From the IMG/VR virus record IMGVR_UViG_3300028767_000045, positions 1 to 39,475 of that record: a stretch of 39,475 nt of DNA. The stretch is one strand, 5' to 3'. Origin of the DNA: a virus. Of this stretch, positions 22,496 through 30,264 are shown one piece after another (position 1 is the stretch's first letter; every line of letters begins with the position of its first letter). Made by a program: the position numbers and the translations under genes. The notes below the pieces were generated by a model. That model made no database searches, was not told where the DNA came from, and worked only from the letters and a program-made list of their open reading frames with translations.

Positions 22496-22523
22496 GGGGT
22501 GAAAGATTGCCGTCTTTCACCCC
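22496..22523. other. Perfect 11-bp hairpin
   Basis: GGGGTGAAAGA (22496-22506) pairs perfectly with TCTTTCACCCC (22513-22523) over a 6-nt loop, and on the plus strand GAATGGC then six T follow. It could terminate a plus-strand transcript, or be part of the RNA structure of this stretch on the minus strand. Confidence 0.6.
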
Positions 22524-22617
22524 GAATGGCTTTTTTCCCACCGCCAAGTGGGGATTTTATTCACTAATAAGAATGAGATAAGAACGTCGGCCTTACCCTG
22601 CCGAAGGGTGTTTCAAT

Positions 22618-22697
22618 CGAAACCGGAGGGGACTCGAACCCCGATGTGCAACTAAAACTTTTTTCGTGCTACCGTTGAAAGCTCCTTGCGCCGGTCG
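22618..22697 (-). ncRNA. tRNA-like element (degenerate tRNA or attachment-site fragment)
   Basis: On the minus strand an 80-base segment has a canonical T-arm (GGGGTTCGAGTCCCC at 22642-22628) and a D-arm-like AACGGTAGCAC, with the spacing between them right for a tRNA. The outer ends CGACCGG and CCGGTTTCG pair partly. A loop with GTTTTAG would give a UUU anticodon. However, the anticodon stem does not pair, the acceptor has a mismatch/bulge and too many bases separate acceptor and D stem. So it is not a normal tRNA. Degenerate phage tRNA, tRNA mimic, or attP core from a tRNA 3' end are the options. Confidence 0.45.
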
Positions 22698-22777
22698 TGT
22701 GCTCCCGGGGACTAACCGGGAGCTGCTTAAACAAAAAATGAACTTTACTAAAACCGGGGAATGCTCCCCAAACTATC

Positions 22778-22972
22778 TTATTTAAAAATTGGCCTTTGCC
22801 GGTCGAAAAGCGGGTTGGTTGGCTCTCCGTTTTTCTTTGTAAAAGCTTCTCGTTTTGCCTTAACCTCATCACTTATTGGCCTCGGTTCTAATGGCTGATT
22901 TTTCCATCTTTGCAAGGTTGCACACGAAGCAAGCAAGCAACCAAAAACGATTAATGCGATTAACTTTTTCAT
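22778..22972 (-). CDS. Small lipoprotein
   Basis: A 64-residue protein with a lipoprotein signal: MKKLIALIVFGCLLASC, where LASC is the lipobox and C17 the lipid-attached residue. The mature part (ATLQRWKNQPLEPRPISDEV) is short, Pro/Lys/Glu-rich and hydrophilic. Membrane-anchored small lipoproteins in phage early regions may act in immunity, exclusion or lysis accessory roles. It is followed by the structured non-coding stretch. Confidence 0.8.
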   Translation of the reverse strand: MKKLIALIVFGCLLASCATLQRWKNQPLEPRPISDEVKAKREAFTKKNGEPTNPLFDRQRPIFK

Positions 22973-22990
22973 GATATTTGATATTGAAAT

Positions 22991-23524
22991 TTAAAGGATC
23001 CCTAATCTGTGCGCCCGCAGTGCTATTTCGATGCGGTTATTCACCTGGAGTTTTTCGTGGATACGGGCGAAGTAGGTGCGGCAGGTCGCTTTAGTAATAT
23101 TCAGGGCTGTGCTGATTTCTTTATCGAGTTTACCTAAAGCGGTTAATTTCACTACCTGAAACTCTTTTGGGCTGAGATGATCGGGGAGGAGACACACTTT
23201 GCCGCAACCGGGGCAATGGTTGATAAAATCGCAGGCCGGAGCATCGGGGTAAGTTTTGTTGCCAACCAGGTCAGGTTTTTCGTTGATAGCGCCATAACGG
23301 CAGGCCACGAATTTAAGTTCCATTTCTTCGGGAAGGATATATCCCATTTGGCGGAGTTTTACAATAACCGAGTGGTCCTTGTTCATCTCATCGCGGAAAA
23401 TCTGGCGGGTTTCGGTAGGAAGTGCTGTGTAGTCGCTGGGGACTCCGCTTTTCAATACCCGAAGGTTATTTTTTGTATCGAGATAGATTTCGAATTTGTT
23501 CTCGAGAATTACTGAAATGTTCAT
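22991..23524 (-). CDS. LuxR/GerE-type transcription regulator with Cys cluster
   Basis: A 177-residue DNA-binding regulator. The C-terminal GerE-type helix-turn-helix spans about 116-177 (LSPKEFQVVKLTALGKLDKE, then STALNITKATCRTYFARIHEK). Before it, a cluster CDFINHCPGCGKVC (C98, C104, C107, C111, H103) looks like a zinc knuckle, unusual for LuxR proteins. The N-terminal half is strand-rich (FEIYLDTKNNLRVL). It overlaps the small upstream regulator in an ATGA arrangement, so it is part of the first early operon and probably controls early or late genes. Confidence 0.85.
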   Translation of the reverse strand: MNISVILENKFEIYLDTKNNLRVLKSGVPSDYTALPTETRQIFRDEMNKDHSVIVKLRQMGYILPEEMELKFVACRYGAINEKPDLVGNKTYPDAPACDFINHCPGCGKVCLLPDHLSPKEFQVVKLTALGKLDKEISTALNITKATCRTYFARIHEKLQVNNRIEIALRAHRLGIL

Positions 23525-23748
23525 AGCTGTTCAATTAATTGTGATAATTCACTCATCTTATTTTTATGGTTGGTTGCCATCAAGGCTGCTGCAGTTATTA
23601 TCTCAATCGTCTTTATTGTTTCGCTATTCCTTCCAGATAAAGCTTTGTCAACCATTGAAATTGCGCACTTACAACTGCTTGCAAGTAGTTTTCGGTAGCC
23701 CGAGGGCAGGCTTTCTTTCAATTTATTTAGTTCATTTTTTGTCATCAT
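23521..23748 (-). CDS. Small Cro-like regulator of the early operon
   Basis: A 75-residue protein (from MMTKNELNKL; an upstream in-frame ATG at 23802 falls in the operator). Its core LPSGYRKLLASSCKCAISMV, then SGRNSETIKTIEIITAAALM, has the look of a small helix-turn-helix repressor similar to Bacteroidota phage early regulators. It is the first gene reading left from the switch and opposes the CI-like repressor, so it should be the Cro-type counterpart. The family identity is weak, but the place is telling. Confidence 0.65.
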   Translation of the reverse strand: MMTKNELNKLKESLPSGYRKLLASSCKCAISMVDKALSGRNSETIKTIEIITAAALMATNHKNKMSELSQLIEQL

Positions 23749-23780
23749 TATTGCGTATTGTTTCTGTGTTGTGTTTGTAT

Positions 23781-23812
23781 TACATTTGTGATGTTGATAC
23801 AATACAAATGTA
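23781..23812. promoter_or_regulatory. Switch operator with overlapping face-to-face promoters
   Basis: A perfect 9-bp inverted repeat, TACATTTGT (23781-23789) and ACAAATGTA (23804-23812), is centred between the two regulators. Each arm contains TACATTTG, an exact match to the Bacteroidota -7 box TAnnTTTG, one reading right toward the CI-like gene and one reading left toward the Cro-like gene. A repressor bound to the repeat would cover both promoters. A -33-like TTG lies at 23758-23760 for the rightward one. Confidence 0.65.
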
Positions 23813-23884
23813 TAGTATTATTACGCCACTTGTATCGTAATATAAATATATTTCTATAATTTAAAATGAATCTAAATAAAGGTA

Positions 23885-24250
23885 ATGGACACGACTATGA
23901 ATCAACGCCTTAAAGAATATCTTGAAGAGAAGAAAATTTCTGCTGTAGATATTTATTCGAAAATCGGGGTTTCACGCATGGTTTGGTCACAATGGATGAA
24001 TTCGGGCACGCCAATTCCGCTATCTAGATTAATCTCAATAGTCGAATTATTGCCTTTACTGAATGTGCGCTGGCTGATGACCGGCGAGATTAAAAATGGT
24101 GAGGGAGAAATTGTAGAATCGCACCAGGGAGAGTGCGCTGCATGTGCAGCAAAACAACTTCAAATTGATGTACTGACAGATCACAATAACACATTAAAAT
24201 TACGTACTGAAGACCTTCAAAGCATGATAAATTTGCTACAAAAAAAATGA
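23885..24250 (+). CDS. CI-like HTH repressor without a cleavage domain
   Basis: A 121-residue protein (start MDTTMNQRL; MNQRL is the alternative). The N-terminal 70 residues are an XRE-type helix-turn-helix (RLKEYLEEKKISAVDIYSKI, GVSRMVWSQWMNSGTPI) followed by the Bacteroidota-typical LNVRWLMTGE. The C-terminal third is a coiled coil (DVLTDHNNTLKLRTEDL) for dimer formation. There is no S24/LexA-type peptidase, so control by RecA cleavage is not expected. It faces the Cro-like gene across the operator and lies upstream of the integrase; it should maintain lysogeny. A Cys pair (CAAC) is noted. Confidence 0.85.
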   Translation: MDTTMNQRLKEYLEEKKISAVDIYSKIGVSRMVWSQWMNSGTPIPLSRLISIVELLPLLNVRWLMTGEIKNGEGEIVESHQGECAACAAKQLQIDVLTDHNNTLKLRTEDLQSMINLLQKK

Positions 24251-24318
24251 AAGTGTATGTAAAAATGTATGGTTAATTTAGTATGTAATTGAATATTAAT
24301 AAAATATAAATATTAATT

Positions 24319-24326
24319 TATTTTTG
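24319..24326 (+). promoter_or_regulatory. Possible -7 box upstream of the integrase
   Basis: TATTTTTG matches TAnnTTTG in the 244-base AT-rich gap between the repressor and integrase genes. The gap shows no gene. No clear -33 box at the right distance is present, so this is a weak call. Confidence 0.3.
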
Positions 24327-24494
24327 TAGCAAATATTTAATCATATAATCTAATGTTTAATCATTTTTTTTAAAAGTCTAAAACCCATTATATATAATTA
24401 ATTAACGAAATAGCATTGTAATATATTTTAATAGATAGATTTTGATTTTCACCAAAACCGTACGTATTTTTTAAAGTTACATACAGCCGCAAAG

Positions 24495-25730
24495 ATGAAC
24501 TACTCAGTAAAATTTTATCCCGAAAAACGAAATGGCATTACCAAAAATGTGCCCGTAATATTATCGGTATCCTGGTCCGGTAACAGGCTTTTTTATTATA
24601 CCGGCCGGCGGTGCAACATCGATGATGATCCGGCAAAAAGTCAATGGAATGCGGAGAAAAACGAATTGAAACGTAATCAGGTAGCGCACGATGGCAAAAC
24701 ATCCGTACGTTTTAACAACGATTTAACGAAAATACGGGCAAGTGTAAATGATCTTTTTGAATTGTACAGTGTTTCAAAATTGACACCTTCAGTATCACAA
24801 TTGCGCAACGATTTAAAACTTAAATTAGGAAAAGAGATAAAACCAAACCCCGCCTATGGTTTCTTCAAAAGTTTCGATCAATATATAACCGATGGCCGTC
24901 AAAGTGAGAATCGGAAAAAATGCATTCGCACAGTTTATAACTGCATGAAAATATACGCCCCGGATGTGACATTTGATAGTCTGAATGTGAAAGATTTTAA
25001 ACAATACTTGATTGATCAGAAAATGAGCAGCAATTCGATTGTCGAATACCTTTCTAAACTCAGAGCATTTATCAATTGGGCAAATAAAGAAAAGCTAACA
25101 ACTGTTAAATCTTTTGACGGTTTCGATGTCGGGAGCGGAATTTACGGTGAACCAGTTTATATCACCGTTGCAGAGCGCGATATATTATTTTATGCAAACA
25201 TTGAAGACAAATTCTTTTCAGAAATTCGCGACATATTTGTATTACAATGCCTACTTGGTTGTCGATACGGCGATCTAATGCGGTTTCGCAAGTCAAATAT
25301 TCTCGACGGATGTTTGCAATATATAAACGAAAAAACTAAAAAAGAACAAACACGCGTAATAAAAGTGCCTCTTTGTGACAAGGCAAAAACAATTATTTCG
25401 CGTTATAATCTTCCGGATGATCGTTTGGTACCTTTTATATGGTTGTATTATTTTAATATTAATGTAAAAACACTTTTCAAAGATTTAAAAATAAATCGAA
25501 AAGTCTCAATACGCGACAATGAAACTGGCTTGGAAGTACAAGTTGAAATCTGCGATATCGTGAGTTCCCACATGGCGCGTCGTTGTTTTATCGGAGGCAT
25601 GCATAAAAAGGGTGTACGAAATGAAATTATTGCATCAATGAGTGGACATGTTAAAGATAGTAAAGCATTTGTCCGGTATTATGCGATCGACAATGAAGAG
25701 CAGGAAGCAGCCATGAAATTAATTGAGTAG
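24495..25730 (+). CDS. Tyrosine recombinase (phage integrase, Bacteroides type)
   Basis: A 411-residue site-specific recombinase that integrates and excises the phage DNA. It has an N-terminal arm-binding region and a core-binding SAM-like domain (TVYNCMKIYAPDVTFDSLNV at about 147-166), then the catalytic domain. The conserved residues are visible: R257 (LLGCRYGDL), H359 and R362 (SSHMARRCFIGG), H385 (SGHVKD) and Y395 (FVRYYAI). All are intact, so it should be active. It is the plus-strand gene nearest the bidirectional terminator. The attachment site may be near the tRNA-like element or in the flanking DNA. Confidence 0.95.
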   Translation: MNYSVKFYPEKRNGITKNVPVILSVSWSGNRLFYYTGRRCNIDDDPAKSQWNAEKNELKRNQVAHDGKTSVRFNNDLTKIRASVNDLFELYSVSKLTPSVSQLRNDLKLKLGKEIKPNPAYGFFKSFDQYITDGRQSENRKKCIRTVYNCMKIYAPDVTFDSLNVKDFKQYLIDQKMSSNSIVEYLSKLRAFINWANKEKLTTVKSFDGFDVGSGIYGEPVYITVAERDILFYANIEDKFFSEIRDIFVLQCLLGCRYGDLMRFRKSNILDGCLQYINEKTKKEQTRVIKVPLCDKAKTIISRYNLPDDRLVPFIWLYYFNINVKTLFKDLKINRKVSIRDNETGLEVQVEICDIVSSHMARRCFIGGMHKKGVRNEIIASMSGHVKDSKAFVRYYAIDNEEQEAAMKLIE

Positions 25731-25749
25731 ATCCACCGCCATAGATTGA

Positions 25750-25775
25750 AAAACCCCGGTTGCCGCCGGGGTTTT
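25750..25775. terminator. Bidirectional terminator between integrase and lysis genes
   Basis: AAAACCCCGG (25750-25759) and CCGGGGTTTT (25766-25775) form a perfect 10-bp stem over a 6-nt loop. The A and T runs make it function in both directions: it ends the integrase transcript going right and the lysis/tail transcript going left. Confidence 0.9.
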
Positions 25776-25809
25776 GAACTAACTAATCAAACTATGCAGA
25801 AAAAGAAAA

Positions 25810-26190
25810 CTACAATTTATCTCGGATCTGGAGGGTACCACCATTTTTCGATTTATCGGGGACGAACCAATTCAATAATTTATAAAGATTTCCGATAATA
25901 CTGACGGTTTTCGATGTCGGGATCTTTCTGGCTAAAAATTCATATACCACCGCAACGATTCCAAATACTGCAGTCAATGTATTTTCATCCAGCCATTTTG
26001 TTGCCGGTGTATCCGGTGTTGGTACTACGGTTTCGTCAACAGCATAAATCAAATCAGCTTGCACCTGGTTCGCTGTCTGCACAAATTCGGTTTGGGTAGA
26101 AGCCGGTTGATGAGTTTTGTCGGGTGGCGAGCTGCAACTGATTGCAAACAACCCGATCAGAAAAATGAATGCTAAAATGAATCTTTTCAT
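25810..26190 (-). CDS. Lipoprotein with membrane helix, lysis cassette
   Basis: A 126-residue protein with a lipoprotein signal (MKRFILAFIFLIGLFAISC, lipobox AISC) followed by a polar linker and one hydrophobic segment at about 73-90 (LTAVFGIVAVVYEFLA). The tail has IPTSKTVSIIGNLYKLLN. It may be the outer-membrane part of a spanin pair or a lysis regulator; a Rz1-like role is suggested by the lipobox and position but the internal helix is atypical. It is the last gene of the lysis cassette. Confidence 0.7.
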   Translation of the reverse strand: MKRFILAFIFLIGLFAISCSSPPDKTHQPASTQTEFVQTANQVQADLIYAVDETVVPTPDTPATKWLDENTLTAVFGIVAVVYEFLARKIPTSKTVSIIGNLYKLLNWFVPDKSKNGGTLQIRDKL

Positions 26191-26278
26191 AATCGTGAAA
26201 TTTTATGGGTTTGTAATTAATACATGTCAAAGTTGGGGGTTTTCTTGCGTGTGCTAAAGGACAAAAATCTATAATCCG

Positions 26279-26304
26279 CTTCGAGGATCTTCGACCGCTC
26301 GAAG
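26279..26304 (-). other. Inverted repeat downstream of the small membrane-protein gene
   Basis: CTTCGAG (26279-26285) pairs with CTCGAAG (26298-26304) over a 12-nt loop, in the 119-base gap between two lysis-cassette genes. No T-run follows; an RNA-stability hairpin is the likely reading. Confidence 0.4.
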
Positions 26305-26309
26305 GGATT

Positions 26310-26567
26310 TTAACCCTGGCGTTCCCTTCGTCGGGCAATACGTGCGTTTTTACGGATGGCGCGGTTCTCCTGTCGTATCTCCCTGGCTGTTGGTTGGAGG
26401 GAGTCACCTTTTTCAACAGTTGAATTGTTGCCCTCTCTGCGTTGTTTTAGTTTGCCGATGCGCTGATTATCGTTGATCACCTGGTCAGGATCTTTCAGTT
26501 TTAGGAAAATCAGCAGACCGGCGATGATGCCGGCCAGTAATGTTGAAAGGTAGGTCCAGATCTTCAT
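26310..26567 (-). CDS. Membrane-anchored basic protein, possible inner spanin (Rz-like)
   Basis: An 85-residue protein with one N-terminal transmembrane helix (LSTLLAGIIAGLLIFLK, about residues 7-23) and a very charged helical remainder (REIRQENRAIRKNARIARRR). This is the layout of an i-spanin-like protein. It is coupled to the endolysin by an ATGA overlap (26564-26567). With the lipoprotein at 25.8-26.2 kb it could form a spanin-type pair; this is inference from layout. Confidence 0.65.
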   Translation of the reverse strand: MKIWTYLSTLLAGIIAGLLIFLKLKDPDQVINDNQRIGKLKQRREGNNSTVEKGDSLQPTAREIRQENRAIRKNARIARRRERQG

Positions 26568-26920
26568 AATAGATTTCTTTGAAAATGAGGTGTGTCAACC
26601 GGATCTTTCCACCGTCCGCCCCACTTGTTCAATGGGTTCAACGATTCCCAAAAGTCGCCCATTGCTTTTGTATCGTCAACTTTGTAGGTGAGATTCAGTT
26701 TCCCAGATGCATCTCTTTTGAAAAAATTCAGGTCGATGGCCATACGGTCCTGGTGAATGCTGCGATCCACCTTCGATGCCCCGGTTTTCTGATAAAAATC
26801 CTGCTGATATTGGGTTCGATGCAGTTCGCCAGCTGTGACTACAAGGTCAAATTTATCAGCCTGCTGGATTAGTTTTGCCACGTCGGCCAGAAAGGCGGCC
26901 TGTTGTTCTACCATTGTCAT
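26564..26920 (-). CDS. Endolysin, M15-family L-alanyl-D-glutamate peptidase type
   Basis: A 118-residue peptidoglycan peptidase. The zinc-binding motifs are SIHQDRMAIDLN (H56 and D63) and VDTPHFQRN (H112), with the substrate-side GELHRTQYQQ (R35). This matches the short M15C-type phage lysins that cut the peptide stem of peptidoglycan. It has no signal sequence, so release needs a holin or the host Sec route. The neighbours are membrane proteins with lysis-type layout. It overlaps the upstream gene by 65 bases. Confidence 0.9.
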   Translation of the reverse strand: MTMVEQQAAFLADVAKLIQQADKFDLVVTAGELHRTQYQQDFYQKTGASKVDRSIHQDRMAIDLNFFKRDASGKLNLTYKVDDTKAMGDFWESLNPLNKWGGRWKDPVDTPHFQRNLL

Positions 26921-27266
26921 TTGTAGGAGTTATTAAATTGTTAGCATTAAAAATTTTGAGCTGTTCTTGTAGCTTTTTATTCTCGCGCTGCAGTCCGCCC
27001 ATTTGCTTTTTCAGCGTTTCGTTTTCGCGGCTTACCAGTTTAATCTGAGTTTCGAGATGGCAGTTTTCATTCCGCAATTCTTCAATTTCTAATCTTAAGC
27101 GATTCTCCATCTCGTCACTTAATTTGCGGACGCGATCCATTATCTTATTGGCATTGTCGATTTCCTTCGAAGTAATATCGGCCGCTCTTTTCCGCCTGTT
27201 GACAACCCAGGTGATGGCCGGCACAGCGATCGTGTAAATAATCAGGAGCAGGGTTTCTTCTTTCAT
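26856..27266 (-). CDS. Membrane-anchored coiled-coil protein, holin- or spanin-like
   Basis: A 136-residue protein with one N-terminal transmembrane helix (LLLIIYTIAVPAITWVVN, about residues 5-22) and then a long coiled coil (RLRLEIEELRNENCHLETQ, QMGGLQRENKKLQEQL) and a hydrophilic end. It is first in the lysis cassette. An i-spanin-like or holin-accessory role fits; a typical multi-helix holin is not seen anywhere in the cassette. The end overlaps the endolysin start. Confidence 0.65.
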   Translation of the reverse strand: MKEETLLLIIYTIAVPAITWVVNRRKRAADITSKEIDNANKIMDRVRKLSDEMENRLRLEIEELRNENCHLETQIKLVSRENETLKKQMGGLQRENKKLQEQLKIFNANNLITPTNDNGRTTGRLSGRRGKTNPAG

Positions 27267-27336
27267 GGTGTTTTATTTCAAAAATAGAAGGCGAAGTACT
27301 TGAAGTAAAGGACAAATATCAGAATGATCTGATCGC

Positions 27337-30243
27337 TTAAGGTAAATCAAGAATTGTCAATATAGCTTCTGACATACTGCTACCATATTGAAAAACATTT
27401 GTTCCACTGGTCTGCCACCTTATAGATATTGTGGTAGCAACATTAGGGGTGGTCGTTGCTAAATGTTGAAATGAAAGGTACTGAGTATTTGTATAGATAT
27501 TCATTTTAGCTTTTCTTACTTTTACACCATCTTTAACTATCCATACAGTTACATCCTGAGCATTTGCTGTAACAGAAAAGGGAGCCGAAAATTGAATCAT
27601 TAAATGAGAACCACTCGGAACAAAATTGGCAGATATAAGTGATGATTCCGTAGTACTTCCTGTAACATTAGAAGAGTTTAGTGCTTCAATATGATTATTC
27701 GTCCAAGTAGGAGATTCTGCTGTAATTGATATATTAGAACTTCCATCAAATGCTACTCCGTTAATTGTTCGCGGAGTCTGTAAGGTTGTTGCAGTTGTAG
27801 CATTCCCCGATAATGCCCCTATAAAAGCTGGAGCCGTTATCGTCCCTACAAAATAGCCTACGCCTGCATTAATGGTTTGATAAGCTGAGGCAGCCTTATT
27901 TGTAAAGGAAAATGCTCCATCAGATACTACGTAGCCATTCGTTGTTGCTAAATGACCTGATGCCTCAATATTTCCATCTGCTGAAATATTTCCTGCAGCT
28001 GTGATATTACTTGCCGCCGTAATATTACTTGCTGAAAAGGCAACATCAGTACGATTCAAATTTCCAGCGTGCCAATAATCAGAACGTCCATTTAATTGAC
28101 CGGCATTGCTCGCTGTTGCAGCATTGCCAGTTGTATTCTGATTCCAGGTTGGCACAGTTCCCCCAATTTCACTATAATTATATGATGGTTTAGTACTTGC
28201 CTTCGCCCAAGCGTAAATTGTTGGATCCGTTTCCGTATAACTTGTTAAATAACTTCCTGCCGGTTGTTTTGCATTCCAATATGCTTTTTCTGTATCGGTT
28301 GTAAATCTATTACTTGCATCCTGAGTAATGATGGACGCAGGATGATTTGCCGGATGTGAATAATTTGTGTAACCGGCAGGATTTGAACTTGAGTAAGGAG
28401 TAAACCCTAAAGCCCCTGTCACTTGCCCTGATGTTATACCAGTAAGATAACCCATGGAAGTCCACGGAGTGCCTGTTACATATCCCATACTTGTCCATGG
28501 AGTTCCTGTTACATAGGTTCCCTTCAACTGATAAGTATTTGCAGCCCTTTGTCTACTCAATACACTAACATTTGTTGTATCTAAAGAAATAGTCCCCGCA
28601 CTTGTTATAACTCCTCCCGTCAATCCTAAACCAGTACTAACACTGGTAACACCTGCTCCTGGTATTTGAGAAACTAAAGCTAATGTTCCACCGCTTGAAG
28701 GCAACGTCACATTATGGGAAGCTATGTCTGTGGGAGCTAATAATATAGTTTGCCCAGTGCCACTATGCAGGGTCAGATTAGATCCTTCCAACCATCCTTG
28801 AGTCACTATATTTGTGGAAGCATTAATTCCAGTTCCACTAATATTCCCTGCTGCATCCCTTCTAACAATCATATTCGGGGTTGCAGAATACGTTGCGCCA
28901 TGAACATTTCCTGTAACATCTAATGAATGAGCTTTAGGGGCATAAGTATTAGCCGCTCTTTGTCTTGAAAGAATCACTGTACTTGCCGTATCCACTAATA
29001 ATATTCCTGCAGTAACAATAGTACCTCCACTCAAACCAAGTCCACTTCCTACTGAAGTAACCGTTCCTGTATTTGCCGTAGCTCCTGCTGCAATATTATC
29101 CAATTTGACTTTGTCCGCTGATGTCATGAATCCGTCTACTGTTGTAGTTACATCAGCATGAGCCGTTCCTCCTGATCCTACATGTGCTATTGGGGTATAT
29201 AATCCAGAATGATTCCCCCAACCATATGCCGTATTCCAATCTGTAGAAGTTCCCCCAGCGGCGGTTATTGTAGTTCCTACTGTCAAAGCACCTTGAGCAA
29301 ATATATTTTGCGCTCTTGTATCTTGATATGTACTATTTGCAATATTTACAAACTTAAATTCAGAATCCGATTGAATCAGTCCAGTATTAAAAATAACATT
29401 AGTTGGAAAGTTAACATACTGTTTTGGTAATGATGTTAAGTCATATTCAGCCCCCATTGTTATGCCTGTAAAAAAAGTGGGCGTAGGATATGCTGATTGA
29501 CAAGTTACTTTAATACTTATCCCATTATTGAAAGTTGTCCTATGAGAAATTGGTATATCATAAGTCGATGTAGCTGCATTCCAATATATATCCCCTATTG
29601 CAAATTGAGCAGGAGTTTTATCGAATGCTTCTGTAATTCTGCTTGTATTATTCCAAAGTACATTACCAGTATTTAGCCCCATGGCAAACAACTTTGTAAG
29701 TCTCCCATTGGCATTAGCCCCACCATAATGTGCAGTAATCTCTACTTCGATGGTCCCGGCAAAACCAATATTAGGTAATTGTATATTTACCGCGCGGTTT
29801 GCTAATGAACCAGTAAATAAGTAAAAGAATACTTTTTGCGAATACTTGCTATCATTAATTATACCATTTAAAGTAGAATAATCAGTAACAGTAAAAGTAT
29901 TGTTAATACTAGTAGCCCCGCTAATACTCCCACCCGTCACCGGAAAATAAATACCTGTATGTAAGTGATCCCCATAAGCCGCTGTGGTATGAGTAATTCC
30001 AAATCCCGGAAAAGAAACCTCCCTAATATCGACCCCCAAAGTACAGGTAGCAATTGTTTTAGTCCCTAAAAGAGGAGATAAAACAATATACTCCTGTCCT
30101 GTGGCATTGTTTATTATTTTTGTGCTAATTGATAGATTGCTCCCAAAAGGAGTTACATCATTTATAACTTTCAGGATCAATGTTGGAGATGCTGAAACAA
30201 AGAGTACCCATAAAATAAACAAAAATAATATAGATTTTTTCAT
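27337..30243 (-). CDS. Tail-fibre-like protein with an N-terminal export signal
   Basis: A 968-residue repetitive adhesin. It begins with a Sec-type signal (MKKSILFLFILWVLFVSASP). Residues about 76-102 are a FPGFG-THT...GDHLHTGIY segment also seen in the 473-residue fibre. Residues 334-385 match fibre-type STDWNTAYGWGNH...DGFMTSADKVKLD. Two copies of a VTSVGSGLGLSGG...LSRQRAANTY module lie at about 393-437 and 529-572, and a tandem 11-residue repeat follows. The rest is Gly/Ala/Thr/Asn-rich beta structure with a non-repetitive C-terminal domain. It probably binds the cell surface. The export signal is odd for a virion protein. Confidence 0.82.
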   Translation of the reverse strand: MKKSILFLFILWVLFVSASPTLILKVINDVTPFGSNLSISTKIINNATGQEYIVLSPLLGTKTIATCTLGVDIREVSFPGFGITHTTAAYGDHLHTGIYFPVTGGSISGATSINNTFTVTDYSTLNGIINDSKYSQKVFFYLFTGSLANRAVNIQLPNIGFAGTIEVEITAHYGGANANGRLTKLFAMGLNTGNVLWNNTSRITEAFDKTPAQFAIGDIYWNAATSTYDIPISHRTTFNNGISIKVTCQSAYPTPTFFTGITMGAEYDLTSLPKQYVNFPTNVIFNTGLIQSDSEFKFVNIANSTYQDTRAQNIFAQGALTVGTTITAAGGTSTDWNTAYGWGNHSGLYTPIAHVGSGGTAHADVTTTVDGFMTSADKVKLDNIAAGATANTGTVTSVGSGLGLSGGTIVTAGILLVDTASTVILSRQRAANTYAPKAHSLDVTGNVHGATYSATPNMIVRRDAAGNISGTGINASTNIVTQGWLEGSNLTLHSGTGQTILLAPTDIASHNVTLPSSGGTLALVSQIPGAGVTSVSTGLGLTGGVITSAGTISLDTTNVSVLSRQRAANTYQLKGTYVTGTPWTSMGYVTGTPWTSMGYLTGITSGQVTGALGFTPYSSSNPAGYTNYSHPANHPASIITQDASNRFTTDTEKAYWNAKQPAGSYLTSYTETDPTIYAWAKASTKPSYNYSEIGGTVPTWNQNTTGNAATASNAGQLNGRSDYWHAGNLNRTDVAFSASNITAASNITAAGNISADGNIEASGHLATTNGYVVSDGAFSFTNKAASAYQTINAGVGYFVGTITAPAFIGALSGNATTATTLQTPRTINGVAFDGSSNISITAESPTWTNNHIEALNSSNVTGSTTESSLISANFVPSGSHLMIQFSAPFSVTANAQDVTVWIVKDGVKVRKAKMNIYTNTQYLSFQHLATTTPNVATTISIRWQTSGTNVFQYGSSMSEAILTILDLP
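28451..28516. repeat. Tandem 33-bp repeat within the fibre gene
   Basis: Two adjacent 33-bp units, starting CCCATGGAAG and CCCATACTTG, encode the 11-residue motif YVTGTPWTSMG twice. The copies differ by several silent or single-base changes, so the repeat is fairly old but could still change length. Confidence 0.8.
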
Positions 30244-30264
30244 GATTAAAAAAATAAGGTTTGA

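Larger units (their letters stand above)
22452..22777 (-). other. GC-rich structured non-coding stretch
   Basis: Between the 138-residue gene and the lipoprotein gene, no gene is convincing. Instead there is a row of stems: 11 bp at 22496-22523, CCCAC/GTGGG at about 22538-22553, TCGGC/GCCGA at about 22586-22604, the tRNA-like element at 22618-22697, 8 bp at 22701-22723 (GCTCCCGG with CCGGGAGC), and GGGGA/TCCCC at about 22756-22769. It is GC-rich compared with the AT-rich switch region and probably transcribed with the early operon. It may be a non-coding RNA or hold the attachment site. Confidence 0.55.

Noticed and set aside
22452-22547. N-terminal extension of the 138-residue protein
   Set aside because: It enters the structured non-coding gap and passes through the 11-bp hairpin; the ATG at 22451 is better.
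26054-26416. 120-codon minus-strand frame overlapping the lysis lipoprotein and the small basic protein
   Set aside because: It reads both real genes in another frame and has no protein-like pattern.
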